Shown: positions 32,652-40,790 of the stretch, piece by piece
Position numbering within the stretch: the stretch's first letter is position 1
How the letters are laid out: every line of letters starts with the position of its first letter
From: Methanobacteriota archaeon
Lineage (GTDB): Archaea; Halobacteriota; Methanosarcinia; Methanotrichales; Methanotrichaceae
Reading direction: 5' to 3'
DNA: 41,114 nucleotides
NCBI GenBank assembly: GCA_029553285.1
Contig: JAKPCO010000075.1
Span: forward strand, 1 to 41,114
The notes under the pieces: model-generated
The model's database searches: none
What the model saw: only the letters and a program-made list of their open reading frames with translations
Told to the model about the DNA's origin: nothing
Made by a program: the position numbers and the translations under genes

Positions 32652-32837
32652 TCAGTGTCCCTTTCCGCCCGTTCCTCCCTTAACCAGGAGGAACTCCTTG
32701 TCGAGGTATGCCTGATGGCTCAGCTCCAGGCACTCCTGGCAGATGTAAAACGTGGTATCCTTGGGACCAAATATCGTCACCTGCTTCGCCTTTACGGGAA
32801 ATGTCTCCTTCTCCACCCCACAGAGTTGACACTTCAT
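32652..32837 (-). CDS. Small zinc-finger protein
   Basis: 61 residues with C-Q-L-C-G near the N-terminus and C-Q-E-C about 30 residues later, a treble-clef or zinc-ribbon pair, and a Gly/Lys-rich tail (G-G-T-G-G-K-G-H). It begins 12 bases after the ubiX stop on the same strand, so it is probably cotranscribed with ubiX. Function unknown; nucleic-acid or protein binding is possible. Confidence 0.75.
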   Translation of the reverse strand: MKCQLCGVEKETFPVKAKQVTIFGPKDTTFYICQECLELSHQAYLDKEFLLVKGGTGGKGH

Positions 32838-32849
32838 TCATTTCACCTA

Positions 32850-33449
32850 CTACCGCTCTTCACCCGTATCATTATAAGCATTTCCACCGAAACCACGCCA
32901 TCTGGGTGATATGCTGTTATCAATCCCCAGAATGTCCAGAATCCTGCACACCACCGTATCCACCAGCTCCCCGACGCTTCGGGGCCTGGAGTAGAATGAT
33001 GGCGATGCTGGAAGTATTATGCCCCCTGCCTCTGAGACTGCGACCATGTTTCTGAGATGTATGAGGCTCAGCGGAGACTCCCTCGGCACCAGAACGAGCG
33101 GTCTCCTCTGCTTGAGACAGACGTCAGCCACCCTGGCTATGAGCGTGTCAGATATGCCACAGGCTATCGCGGCCATCGTTCTCATGCTGCATGGGGCCAC
33201 AACCATGGCATCGAACAGATAGGAGCCACTTGCTATGGGCGATGTGAGATCGTCCGGCTCGAATACGCGATCCGCCAGAGAGATCATCTCCCTGTGGGAT
33301 CTATCGCACTCTATCTCCAGTATCTTCCTCGCAGCCTCGGTGATTATGAGGTTGACAAAGCAGCGCTCACGAAGGACCTCTAGCAGCCTTGTCCCATACA
33401 CAACACCAGATGCGCCGCTTATTCCAAGAACGATCTCCACGATATCCAC
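32850..33449 (-). CDS. ubiX: Flavin prenyltransferase
   Basis: 199 residues of the UbiX/Pad1 family, which joins a dimethylallyl group to reduced FMN to make prenyl-FMN. Motifs are G-I-S-G-A-S-G-V-V-Y-G (9-19, flavin phosphate), V-V-A-P-C-S-M-R-T-M-A-A-I-A-C-G and L-V-P-R-E-S-P-L-S-L-I-H-L. In archaea prenyl-FMN serves UbiD-type decarboxylases, including one in the modified mevalonate pathway; no ubiD partner is in this window. The C-terminal ~20 residues after the core are not conserved-looking. Confidence 0.93.
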   Translation of the reverse strand: MDIVEIVLGISGASGVVYGTRLLEVLRERCFVNLIITEAARKILEIECDRSHREMISLADRVFEPDDLTSPIASGSYLFDAMVVAPCSMRTMAAIACGISDTLIARVADVCLKQRRPLVLVPRESPLSLIHLRNMVAVSEAGGIILPASPSFYSRPRSVGELVDTVVCRILDILGIDNSISPRWRGFGGNAYNDTGEER

Positions 33450-33705
33450 CCCATTTTATCAGATGCTTCAAAGCCCCCAGTTACTTTCATGCCCTGCCTG
33501 GATTCATTGGGGCTCATCTGTTTCCTGCCAGCCATTCATCCTGTGCGCGCACCCTTGGAGCGTTCTGCATTGCATGATCCATCATCCAGTGGCGATCCCT
33601 GGAAGTTCTGGTGATCCAAATGCACGACCGAAAGTGCTGTGAATCTTCACACAATTTATCTCTGTCGATCTCTGCAGACTGGCAAAATGCAGCCTCCATG
33701 GAGAT

Positions 33706-34860
33706 TCACGCCTCTCGCAGGCTCAGGGTCATGGCTGAGATCATCAGGGTCACGGCCAGGAATGCTGTCAGCGCTCCTCCCAAACCGCTGAGATCCGCTG
33801 TGAGGCCAGCTATTATCGGGCCTATGACGACCCCGAGCATTCTGGAGGTGTTGAAGATCCCGAAGATCTCTCCCCTCCTCTCAGGGCTTGTGACATCCGA
33901 GACCACCACAGCAGCTGCGGGTGTGCATATTCCAGAGCTCAGGCCGAGAAGTGAGAGGGCCAGAAGCTGCGTGAGAAGCCCCGGACCGTGGCCGAGCGCC
34001 GCAAATCCAAGAGCGCAGCCGAGACTCCCTCCGCTTATGAGAAGCCTGCGGTGGCCGAGATCCGCTATTCTCCCGAAGTATATATTGGAAAGAGCATTGG
34101 TGCCTGCGTACGCCAGGTACAGAATGCCCAGCTGAGATACGCCCACACCGACGCTCAGCGCCAGCTCCGGCAGCAGCGTCATGTTGAACCCTCCGATCAG
34201 GCCGGGAAGCATCACCACGCTGCAGCATATGATGAACGTTATCAGGGATCCATCTATGATCAGCTTGGATCTGTGTGTGTTTGAGGACAGCACCCCGCTC
34301 CTGATCGGGGGCTCTCTGACGACGAAGATCACTATGACAAGAGCTGCCGTGGCAAAAATGCTCCAGAAGACGAACGGCGCTTTTATCCCAAAGCCTCCAT
34401 AGAGGAGGCTTCCGATGACCGGCCCCACAGCCACGGCGGAGTAGAATGATGCATTGTACCAACCCATCGCAAGACCTCTGTGAGATGGATCCACGCAGTC
34501 CACTATCAGGGCCATGGCGACCGGCCAGACCATCGAAGCCCCTATGCCGCCGAAGATTCTTATCAGTATGAGCTGATACGCGTTTGACGCATAAATGTAG
34601 AAGAGCGGCATTATCACAAATGTCAGGAGACCTATGAGAAGAACCGGCTTTCTCCCCCTGAGATCTGAGAGCCTGCCGGCGGGCACCTGCGTCAGCAGCT
34701 GAACCGCGCCGTAAACGGAGATTATTATCCCCAGCATGAGGTGCGTGGCCCCCAGATTGAGGACGTACAGGGGGAACACCGGCGCCACCAGTGAGAAACC
34801 CAGAACTGAGACGAAGACCGACAGGTACAGGGGAATTATGCTCTTTGGAAGATCTGTCAT
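33706..34860 (-). CDS. Major facilitator superfamily transporter
   Basis: 384 residues with about 12 hydrophobic segments and the MFS loop motif G-R-L-S-D-L-R-G-R-K-P (residues about 61-71). A second-half counterpart is G-R-I-A-D-L-G-H-R-R. The substrate is unknown; the layout resembles drug/metabolite efflux proteins. The ATG at 34860 directly abuts the stop of the Lrp-type sensor gene at 34861, suggesting that the sensor's ligand and the transported compound could be related (inference). Confidence 0.88.
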   Translation of the reverse strand: MTDLPKSIIPLYLSVFVSVLGFSLVAPVFPLYVLNLGATHLMLGIIISVYGAVQLLTQVPAGRLSDLRGRKPVLLIGLLTFVIMPLFYIYASNAYQLILIRIFGGIGASMVWPVAMALIVDCVDPSHRGLAMGWYNASFYSAVAVGPVIGSLLYGGFGIKAPFVFWSIFATAALVIVIFVVREPPIRSGVLSSNTHRSKLIIDGSLITFIICCSVVMLPGLIGGFNMTLLPELALSVGVGVSQLGILYLAYAGTNALSNIYFGRIADLGHRRLLISGGSLGCALGFAALGHGPGLLTQLLALSLLGLSSGICTPAAAVVVSDVTSPERRGEIFGIFNTSRMLGVVIGPIIAGLTADLSGLGGALTAFLAVTLMISAMTLSLREA

Positions 34861-35094
34861 CTAGAACTTTAGCTCCATGCCGAGTATTGTTCTCGTGTTC
34901 GTCACGCTGGGTATCTCGCGAACCGAGAGAACTATTCTGTTGAGATCAGATATCGCCTCGACATCTGCTATCGCTATGAAGTCGTACTCACCGTAAACCG
35001 GCACGACCTCCTTTATGTCTCTGATCCTCTGAAGGGAGTCGAAGACCTGCTTCTCGGAGCCCGGCTCGACATTTATCATTATGAATCCTTTCAT
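34861..35094 (-). CDS. Stand-alone Lrp/AsnC ligand-binding (RAM) domain protein
   Basis: 77 residues that form only the RAM domain: K-G-F-I-M-I-N-V-E-P-G-S-E, V-P-V-Y-G-E-Y-D-F-I-A, and I-P-S-V-T-N-T-R-T-I-L-G. The usual N-terminal helix-turn-helix is absent and there is no room for it, so it does not bind DNA alone. Such domains oligomerise and bind amino acids, and may modulate full-length Lrp proteins. Located between the TPR gene and the MFS gene in a four-gene minus-strand set. Confidence 0.88.
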   Translation of the reverse strand: MKGFIMINVEPGSEKQVFDSLQRIRDIKEVVPVYGEYDFIAIADVEAISDLNRIVLSVREIPSVTNTRTILGMELKF

Positions 35095-35130
35095 GCGCGC
35101 CCTCCATGCACCTGCCGATGGACCAGATCC

Positions 35131-35643
35131 TCACCCTCCGCTCTGCTCGGTGCCGCTGCTCTCCCGGGCGAGATCCTCCATCGCCTGGATCTTTCCGATT
35201 ATGGCAGCCATCTCGACCTCGAACCTGGGGTCAGGGGTCATCTCATAAGCCCTGCCGATGCATTCGATCGCCTCCTGGAACCTGCCCAGAGCCACGAGTA
35301 TGGTCGCCTTTGCCTCCAGGTCGTAGGCATCTCCGCCCCTCTCCATAACTGTCTCGTAGAGTTCCATCGCCTTCTCAAACTCACCCCGGGCGCGGTGGAC
35401 GAACGCGATGTTCCTCATGGCATCCAGGTTATCTGGATCGATCTCAAGTGCCCTGTGGTAGCACTGGAGCGCCTCGTCAATCCTGTTCAAGCGGTAGAGC
35501 GCAACCCCCTTGTTGTTCCAGGCATCCGAGCTATTCGGGTTGATCTCCAGCGCTCTGTCATAGTACTCCAGGGCCTTTTCATGCATTCCCCGCTTCACCA
35601 TGTCTATGCCCTTGTGTATGAGGACCTTCTCCTTGGTATGCAT
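35131..35643 (-). CDS. TPR-repeat protein
   Basis: 170 residues from ATG 35643 (preceded by GGGAGCGGG; the longer ORF start has no such site). At least three canonical TPRs occur between residues 5 and 110 (A-L-E-Y-Y-D-R-A-L-E-I-N-P, A-L-Q-C-Y-H-R-A-L-E-I-D-P, A-M-E-L-Y-E-T-V), and a fourth, weaker one follows. The acidic, Ser/Gly-rich tail is likely disordered. A protein-interaction scaffold; it is preceded by the DUF3467 gene with a 10-base gap. Confidence 0.85.
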   Translation of the reverse strand: MHTKEKVLIHKGIDMVKRGMHEKALEYYDRALEINPNSSDAWNNKGVALYRLNRIDEALQCYHRALEIDPDNLDAMRNIAFVHRARGEFEKAMELYETVMERGGDAYDLEAKATILVALGRFQEAIECIGRAYEMTPDPRFEVEMAAIIGKIQAMEDLARESSGTEQSGG

Positions 35644-35653
35644 CCCGCTCCCC

Positions 35654-35977
35654 CTACATGTAACCCTGGAGCTGCGATGATCTCTCAGGCTCCTTCGGCT
35701 TCCCAGGGCGCTTGATCTCACCGAAGAGCTTCTCGTACTCCTTTATGTGGTTCATCAGCCACTCAGCGAGCTCCTTTGCCGCCAGCGGCGAGAGTATGAC
35801 CTCAACCTCCATGCTCCTCTCGACCGCGCTCAGCTGCTTGCCTCCCTCTATGAAAGCTCTCGGCGAGTCGTTGTAGAATGATATCCTGAAATCGTACGGG
35901 CTGTGACCGCCAATGGCTCCTATCGCATAGACCTGCCGGAATGCAGGGCTCCTTGTTACCTCTATAGAGACTTCCAT
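35654..35977 (-). CDS. DUF3467 family protein
   Basis: 107 residues from the ATG beginning M-E-V-S-I-E-V (35977); six codons more are possible. The pattern Y-D-F-R-I-S-F-Y, E-V-E-V-I-L-S-P-L-A-A-K-E-L-A and Y-E-K-L-F-G-E-I is that of DUF3467, found in bacteria and archaea without a known function. It is first of the DUF3467-TPR-RAM-MFS set. The ORF upstream codons overlap an AT-rich stretch that is probably the promoter. Confidence 0.75.
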   Translation of the reverse strand: MEVSIEVTRSPAFRQVYAIGAIGGHSPYDFRISFYNDSPRAFIEGGKQLSAVERSMEVEVILSPLAAKELAEWLMNHIKEYEKLFGEIKRPGKPKEPERSSQLQGYM

Positions 35978-36171
35978 AGTATTCCGGTAAAACATCTATA
36001 TTAAAATAGGTGTTGAGACTGCAAGAACCGGGCGCGCTCGGAGAGCAAGCTTCCAGGCACATCTCTCTGCTGGCAAGAGCATACGCCCTTCTTGCTGCGC
36101 TCTCAGGCAAGTGCTGGATGTTGCGCATGATGTCTGCAACAAGCAAAAAGCACGTGCTGTGCTCTGCAATC

Positions 36172-36230
36172 AATAGTTGCAGCAGCCGCAAAGGCTCTCG
36201 ACAGAACCCCGGGAGCAATATGCAAAGGAA
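36172..36230 (+). pseudogene. Fragment resembling the 3' end of the aminotransferase gene
   Basis: GTTGCAGCAGCCGCAAAGG at 36175 continues CTCTCGACAGA, matching the last codons of the aminotransferase (22226-22258) with one silent difference and in the same reading frame (V-A-A-A-A-K-A-L-D-R). It then runs on nine codons to a TGA. The rest of the gene is missing. Confidence 0.5.
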
Positions 36231-36579
36231 GCGGGTGAGAGGTTGGACGCAGATCCAGGGAGGAGACCCTCTCACCGGGTGCTATATGGCATCTGGAGTT
36301 CATCCAGATATCTTGAGTATGGACAATTTTACTTACTTAAACCTTCCGGATGAGAATGCATCGAACAACTGGCAGCGCGCAGAAGAGATGCTCCGGATCT
36401 GAAAAAATATCGCGAACATCTCCTTGGCTCGAACAGGAGCCAGCGGAGTCGATAGCCTTCGCCGGGATGGATGCTGTTGATCGATGAGATTCGGTAAGCA
36501 GTCAGCCCTCAAATGCAGCGACAAACGGATGTACTGCGAGACGCCCCCAAAACTGTCAGACTCAGAGGGCAAAACTCTC

Positions 36580-36699
36580 CGCTCTTATGTGTTTGGCAAC
36601 TTGCGGGTCGTCCAATGCGGCTGCTGAACGCACTTATTCATTCACCAAGAATGCATGGCGTGACCAGCGCTTCTATGGGCAAGTATATGGATAAGAGCG
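36580..36699 (-). mobile_element. 120-bp MITE-like element with CGCTCTTA termini (inverted copy)
   Basis: Starts CGCTCTTA and ends TAAGAGCG. AACTCTC at 36573-36579 and 36700-36706 is a direct repeat consistent with a target duplication. Its reverse complement aligns along its length with 20284-20409, including 35 identical bases (36625-36659). Confidence 0.82.
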
Positions 36700-36747
36700 A
36701 ACTCTCATATGTGCACGCTCCGGATGAAGCTCTCGAGTCCGCAGGCG

Positions 36748-36900
36748 AAGGTGTCCGAATAAGGAAGAAGTGCTCATAACAATCAGCATCCTCAAGCCTC
36801 GAATATCTGGCTCCGGAACTCTTATTCGGACAGGTCCCTCATAATAATCAGAATCCTTAAACCTCGAATACCTGGATAAGAACTCTTATTCGGACAGGTT
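36748..36900. mobile_element. Composite GGACCTGTCCGAATAAG-type element with a tandem duplication
   Basis: The ends AAGGTGTCCGAATAAG and CTTATTCGGACAGGTT are 16-base inverted repeats with two mismatches. TCCGCAGGC at 36738-36746 and 36901-36909 flanks it (9-bp direct repeat). Inside, two ~63-65-bp units (36773-36837 and 36838-36899) both end in CTTATTCGGACAGGT, so the right half has been duplicated. It shares its ends, not its interior, with the element at 5398-5487. Confidence 0.75.
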
Positions 36901-36920
36901 TCCGCAGGCCTCAGCTAAGG

Positions 36921-36950
36921 TTATATACATTAAAAACTTAATGATTAAGC
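36921..36950 (+). promoter_or_regulatory. Leaderless promoter with palindrome before the 111-residue gene
   Basis: TTATATACAT (36921-36930) is a strong TATA box 25 bases ahead of the ATG, implying transcription starts at or near the start codon. CTTAAT-G-ATTAAG (36937-36949), perfect apart from its centre, lies directly before the ATG and could be an operator. Confidence 0.55.
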
Positions 36951-37286
36951 ATGAACTATGGCTACACGGGCTATGTGGCCACGCAGGGCTCTGAAGAGGT
37001 GGATATCGCCGATTTCCTCAGAAGTCTCGGATTCCTGGAGGACGAGATCTTCGGCGTTGTGTACGAGCTGAACTCGTACAGAACGATACCCGGCACAACT
37101 CTGGAGAGATACATCCACAGAGTCGTATCATCCATAGTTGATGAGGAGAGATTGTCATTCCTCAAAGGGCTCCTGGTGGGAATAGCCATACGTCAGGTCG
37201 TCGATACGGTCCAGGACGATGATGAGCCGCCGCTCAGTGATGAGGAGGCGCTGCTGCTGGAGGAGCTGAGGAGGCTCTCCCGATGA
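36951..37286 (+). CDS. Small acidic helical protein, unknown function
   Basis: 111 residues, acidic, mostly helical, no Cys, no membrane segment. The N-terminal N-Y-G-Y-T-G-Y-V-A-T-Q-G is tyrosine/glycine-rich. The centre F-L-K-G-L-L-V-G-I-A-I-R-Q-V-V looks like an amphipathic helix, followed by D-D-D-E-P-P-L-S-D-E-E-A-L-L-L-E-E-L. It has a strong leaderless promoter and ordinary codon use, so it is probably expressed. I do not recognise the family. It is isolated between mobile remnants and the convergent GIY-YIG-like gene. Confidence 0.7.
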   Translation: MNYGYTGYVATQGSEEVDIADFLRSLGFLEDEIFGVVYELNSYRTIPGTTLERYIHRVVSSIVDEERLSFLKGLLVGIAIRQVVDTVQDDDEPPLSDEEALLLEELRRLSR

Positions 37287-37427
37287 GGGCGCAAGCTTTT
37301 GTTTCAGCGCCCCCATGAAGTACAGCTGCTGATGAGCCAGCGTCTCCTTGTGTGGCAAACGCCACCATACCACAGTCGATGTAGCTGGGCCAAGGTGAAT
37401 GCAGATGGTCCTCCAGCGCAGGAGGGT

Positions 37428-37844
37428 TCAGAGATCCAGCAGGTCTCTGTGAGCTTTCCTGCACGCGAACAGCATCTCTCTGTAACTCGGGCTGTAATGC
37501 AGGTGGCTCGTGCATCTGCAATCGCTGCATCCGAAACGGGGGACAGGGATGCAATTCACGCCGATCCTCCTGGCGGCCTCGCATTCTAGGTCCATATCAG
37601 TTGCCGTGGTGATGACATCCCTCAAAATGACATGTGGGAGGAGATAATCGATATGCCAGCGGCGTGTGGCGTTCTCGCCATTCATCACCGCAATATGGCG
37701 GTTTATCCGCCTGAAGCCGCCCGGGCCGCGGGCAGAGCCGGTGTACGCGTAGCAGCCCTGGGGAAACAGAATCTCGCCGAGGGAGCCCACCTTTATCCTG
37801 ATCTCATGCTCCAGTCCCAGTATCAGGGTGTAGATGCCTCGCAT
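37428..37844 (-). CDS. DUF123 / GIY-YIG-like nuclease
   Basis: 138 residues of the DUF123 (Uri-type) group. G-I-Y at residues 3-5 and Y-A-Y-T-G-S-A at 32-38 correspond to the GIY and YIG motifs. F-R-R-I-N-R-H follows, then W-H-I-D-Y-L-L, and C-x-V-P-R-F-G-C-S-D-C-R-C-T-S-H-L near the C-terminus. Family members are predicted single-domain endonucleases. It starts 22 bases after the mmp10 stop on the same strand, so they may share a transcript without an obvious functional link. Confidence 0.85.
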   Translation of the reverse strand: MRGIYTLILGLEHEIRIKVGSLGEILFPQGCYAYTGSARGPGGFRRINRHIAVMNGENATRRWHIDYLLPHVILRDVITTATDMDLECEAARRIGVNCIPVPRFGCSDCRCTSHLHYSPSYREMLFACRKAHRDLLDL

Positions 37845-37866
37845 CCAGATCTCCGCATTCGCGTTC

Positions 37867-39084
37867 TTACACGCCGAGGGCGTTGATCTCGTCGATCAGC
37901 TCAGCGAAGGCCTCGATCTCGAGCTCTATGACCTCCTCCGCTGTCATCGAGATGCTCATCTCGCCATCGACCGTGAGCCTGTCCGGGCCTCTCACTATCA
38001 GCCTGTCTATCCCATCCTTCGAGAGTTCCTTTTTCACCTCCCTCTCATGCGCAAGCATCCTCCCCGGAATGACGACGGTCCTTCTGACCCTGGAGAGATC
38101 TATGTCCCTGAGATCGTCGATCGTCATGAGGCATGCTACGTCCTTCTTCGTGGAGACAACATTCACGTCTCCTCCCAGTGCGGAGAATATCCTCTCCAGC
38201 AGCGGAGCGGCTATCGATCCCGTGATGATCGTCGCAGATCTCCTCAGCTCCGGGAGGGATCTGAGCCTCTCGGTGTTGTGGGCCAGAGCAAATGGCGCCT
38301 TCGTCTCCGGGTCCCAGAGTGGAGTTCCGGTTATCCTGATCCTGTACCTCTGATTCATCTCGGTGACAGTGTCCCTGAACTCCTCGACGGTGTGAACATC
38401 CTGCCCCGGGATTATTGGTGCGTTTCCCAGTATCAATCCCTGCTCAGGATGGTTTGCAAACCTCATCAGTATCAGGCCCTTTGCTCCCATATCCTCGAGA
38501 TCCTGGCATGTCCTCTCGAGGACCTCCCCGTCGTTCACGCCCTTCAGCAGGACCGCTGCAGCATATACATCACATCTCTCGCAGAAAATCCTGAGGTTTG
38601 AGAGCGCTGCCTCTGGATGCTTGTCATGCATGTATTTTCGTCTCAGCTCAGGATCTGTTGCGAAGACTGTAAATGATACCTCTCTGACGCCCGCGTCCAC
38701 AAGCTCGTATGCCTCATCGCCCCGCTTGAAGCCCTTGCCGCTGGTGTAGCCCAGATGTATCGAGACGCTCTTCTGGCCGAGAATTTTCACAAGCTTCAAG
38801 AGATCCGGGTAGCAGCTCAGGTCTCCACCACCGCTTATGGTCACCTTGTCCGGCGTGGCACCATAAGATGCCTGGGCGACATCGAACACCACTGCGTCAA
38901 GCGGCTTGAAGCCCGGGTATCCCTCGATTATGGCCCTGGTGCAATAATCGCAGCCCTTCCTGAACGGAAGACAGTGCTTGCAGCCGAAGGGGGGAACCGG
39001 CTTCACGCCCCTGAAGTAGCAGTAAGTGCAAAATCCACCGCAATCGATGCCGGGCCTGCCGCCAACATCTGCGAGTATCTCCAT
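37867..39084 (-). CDS. mmp10: MCR arginine methyltransferase, radical SAM (methanogenesis marker protein 10)
   Basis: 405-residue radical SAM enzyme that C-methylates the active-site-region arginine of McrA (family knowledge). C15, C19 and C22 form the CxxxCxxC cluster site (D-C-G-G-F-C-T-Y-C-Y-F). C35, C38, C45 and C48 (F-G-C-K-H-C-L-P-F-R-K-G-C-D-Y-C-T-R) are the additional cysteines of this family. T-I-S-G-G-G-D (about 85) binds SAM. The gene is separate from the mmp cluster at 25-32 kb. A TATA-like CTTTTTATG near 39113 lies about 28 bases upstream of the ATG, suggesting a leaderless mRNA. Confidence 0.93.
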   Translation of the reverse strand: MEILADVGGRPGIDCGGFCTYCYFRGVKPVPPFGCKHCLPFRKGCDYCTRAIIEGYPGFKPLDAVVFDVAQASYGATPDKVTISGGGDLSCYPDLLKLVKILGQKSVSIHLGYTSGKGFKRGDEAYELVDAGVREVSFTVFATDPELRRKYMHDKHPEAALSNLRIFCERCDVYAAAVLLKGVNDGEVLERTCQDLEDMGAKGLILMRFANHPEQGLILGNAPIIPGQDVHTVEEFRDTVTEMNQRYRIRITGTPLWDPETKAPFALAHNTERLRSLPELRRSATIITGSIAAPLLERIFSALGGDVNVVSTKKDVACLMTIDDLRDIDLSRVRRTVVIPGRMLAHEREVKKELSKDGIDRLIVRGPDRLTVDGEMSISMTAEEVIELEIEAFAELIDEINALGV

Positions 39085-39396
39085 GAGAGCGAGTCTGGTC
39101 CGGGAACATAAAAAGCTTTGGCGATCGACGCTGCTCTAAGAGCTGCCTTCGACAAACATTTTCTCCGGATCTCTGGCCTCAAATGAATGAGATTCTGGGA
39201 TGCCATTCGGCTGCACAGCACCTCATGCGGTTGCATGATGCTGGTCTCGGTTATACGATGATACAGCAGATATGCGCCAGATGGATATCGATGGGATTTG
39301 TTTGCACGAAAATAAGATTTAACGATTATCTGTTGTTACAATTGTTAAAGATATTCTTAAATAATAGTATGATATTATGCCTAAATCGGTGATAAC
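39085..39396. other. Divergent intergenic region between mmp10 and the fmdE-like gene
   Basis: Holds the mmp10 promoter (around 39113, minus) and the fmdE-like promoter (39339-39367, plus). TCATGC-GGTT-GCATGA (39223-39238) is a small perfect hairpin between them. No gene is seen; the 69-codon plus frame from 39183 has no coding features. Confidence 0.5.
39339..39367 (+). promoter_or_regulatory. Promoter of the fmdE-like gene (motif shared with atwA)
   Basis: CAATTGTTAA (39339-39348), 7 bases, then CTTAAATAATAG (39356-39367), a good TATA box about 35 bases upstream of the ATG at 39397. The 10-mer and the CTTAA at the same spacing are repeated in front of atwA. Confidence 0.55.
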
Positions 39397-40488
39397 ATGA
39401 TGAAATTTGTTTTAAGCAGTATTTGCATCACCCTCGTCCTGATATCGTGTGCGCTTGCAGACGATGCCGCGATTCAGGGGGTTGGTGTAAGAGCTGCGGA
39501 GAAGGCGATGAGCGAGCTCTCTTTCCAGAAAGGCGATGAGAATATACTTGTTCTGACGAATGCTGGTTATGCGATTGTGTCTGGAATGACCACTCAGAAG
39601 GCACTGAAGGGCCTCTCAGAGACAGCAGGCTGCTCTCGCGGCAATGGAAACCTCTTTCAGGTTTTAAGGCCGCACTGGAAGCCGCTCTGGTTCTACTTCT
39701 TCAACAGGGAGAATGGAGAGGCGCTGTACCTGCAGGTGAAGCCGGAGTCGCTCTCGATGAGCCCGGAGGAGCTTAAAGCTGCACCCGATGATGCTGTCTT
39801 CTCCAGGATCTCAAAGGCAAACGTGGATCTCGATCACATGCTGAACAACAGCGATGAGGGTAACAGAACTTTCAACGAGAAGATCTTCGACGGGAACGAG
39901 TTCTCGCTTGTGGGCATATCAAACGTGTGGGCGAGGAACGCCAGCTTCGACTTCATTCAGGCAGCCTCATTCCACGACCATCTCTGCCCTGGAGTCACCA
40001 GCGGGTACATGATCGCGAAGTATGTGGAGAAGGAGCTGCCGATAAACAGCAGCGCTGAGAGCTACAAGGTGATAGCAGTTCCGCCGTGGTGCAAGGATGA
40101 TGCGCTCCAGCTGCTCTGGGATGCAACGGTCGGCAAGAGTGGCATCTTCGTCATGGCTCTGACAGATACGGAGAAGAACGCGCTCAGGGCGAAGTACAAC
40201 CAGAGCGACGTCGCAGGGATATTCGTTAGATGGAACGATACCGCGAAGCAGGGGGATGCGCTGGTTCTGAGCTTCAACTGGACCAGAATGTACGAGCTCA
40301 CAGAGACGAAGGACTGGAAGGGCCCCTCCTGGGCGCCGAAGCTCGTGATGGATGTTCGCATGATGGACTACTGGGATGAGCCGGAGGTTGCTGTGAGCGT
40401 TATAAAGAGATTCCAGGTTGATCAGAGCAAGCTGGCCCAGCTCCAGAACGCTGGCATGCATCCGCTCAAGGTCGCAGGAGTGATGTGA
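39397..40488 (+). CDS. Secreted FmdE-domain protein
   Basis: 363 residues with a signal peptide (S-I-C-I-T-L-V-L-I-S-C-A-L-A). The second half carries the FmdE motif S-F-H-D-H-L-C-P-G-V-T-S-G-Y-M-I-A (about residues 190-206), whose His and Cys bind metal in the family, plus P-P-W-C-K-D-D-A. FmdE co-purifies with formylmethanofuran dehydrogenase, a cytoplasmic enzyme, so an exported version must do something else, such as metal or cofactor binding outside the membrane (inference). The ATG at 39397 or the next ATG is the start. An ABC solute-binding protein follows on the same strand, which fits a metal or metallophore uptake role. Confidence 0.82.
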   Translation: MMKFVLSSICITLVLISCALADDAAIQGVGVRAAEKAMSELSFQKGDENILVLTNAGYAIVSGMTTQKALKGLSETAGCSRGNGNLFQVLRPHWKPLWFYFFNRENGEALYLQVKPESLSMSPEELKAAPDDAVFSRISKANVDLDHMLNNSDEGNRTFNEKIFDGNEFSLVGISNVWARNASFDFIQAASFHDHLCPGVTSGYMIAKYVEKELPINSSAESYKVIAVPPWCKDDALQLLWDATVGKSGIFVMALTDTEKNALRAKYNQSDVAGIFVRWNDTAKQGDALVLSFNWTRMYELTETKDWKGPSWAPKLVMDVRMMDYWDEPEVAVSVIKRFQVDQSKLAQLQNAGMHPLKVAGVM

Positions 40489-40790
40489 GGGTATGAAACC
40501 TCACCTCTCCCATCTGTTTAGCAACTTTGATGCATGTAACTTATGGAAACACATGCTTTATATGCTAATTAATGTGCTAACTTCGATATAATTGCTATCA
40601 AATTACAGTATGACACGACAGTATGTACAGAATTACATAAAAACCGAAATACTGTCAGCGCTAAATCAAGTGGCTGAGCCAGATGATTGAGAGCATGGTC
40701 ACCAAGCATGGGGCATGCATGAATGAAAGAAAGATTTCATATATTTGGAGAAATTTTCATACTAATTGTGATAAAAAGGGGATACAGAAT
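40489..40790. other. AT-rich intergenic region with ACAGTAT sites
   Basis: ACAGTATG occurs at 40605-40612 and 40618-40625, and ATACTGT in opposite orientation at 40649-40655, upstream of the solute-binding protein gene. The TATA box is probably within the AT-rich 40735-40775. No gene is seen. Confidence 0.45.

Larger units (their letters stand above)
35978..36950. other. Long non-coding stretch with mobile-element and gene remnants
   Basis: About 970 bases without a credible gene. It contains an aminotransferase 3' fragment (36172-36230), the inverted 120-bp element (36580-36699), the composite element at 36748-36900, and a leaderless promoter at 36921-36950. The plus-strand frame ending ...N-W-Q-R-A-E-E-M-L-R-I at 36402 may be debris of an unidentified protein. 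Confidence 0.6.

Noticed and set aside
36010-36402. Plus-strand frame of 130 codons in the mobile-element graveyard
   Set aside because: It passes through the aminotransferase-like fragment in a different frame and has no coding pattern before its last ~45 codons; at most debris.
39183-39392. 69-codon plus-strand frame between mmp10 and the fmdE-like gene
   Set aside because: It runs through the promoter region of the fmdE-like gene and has no ribosome-binding site or recognisable pattern.
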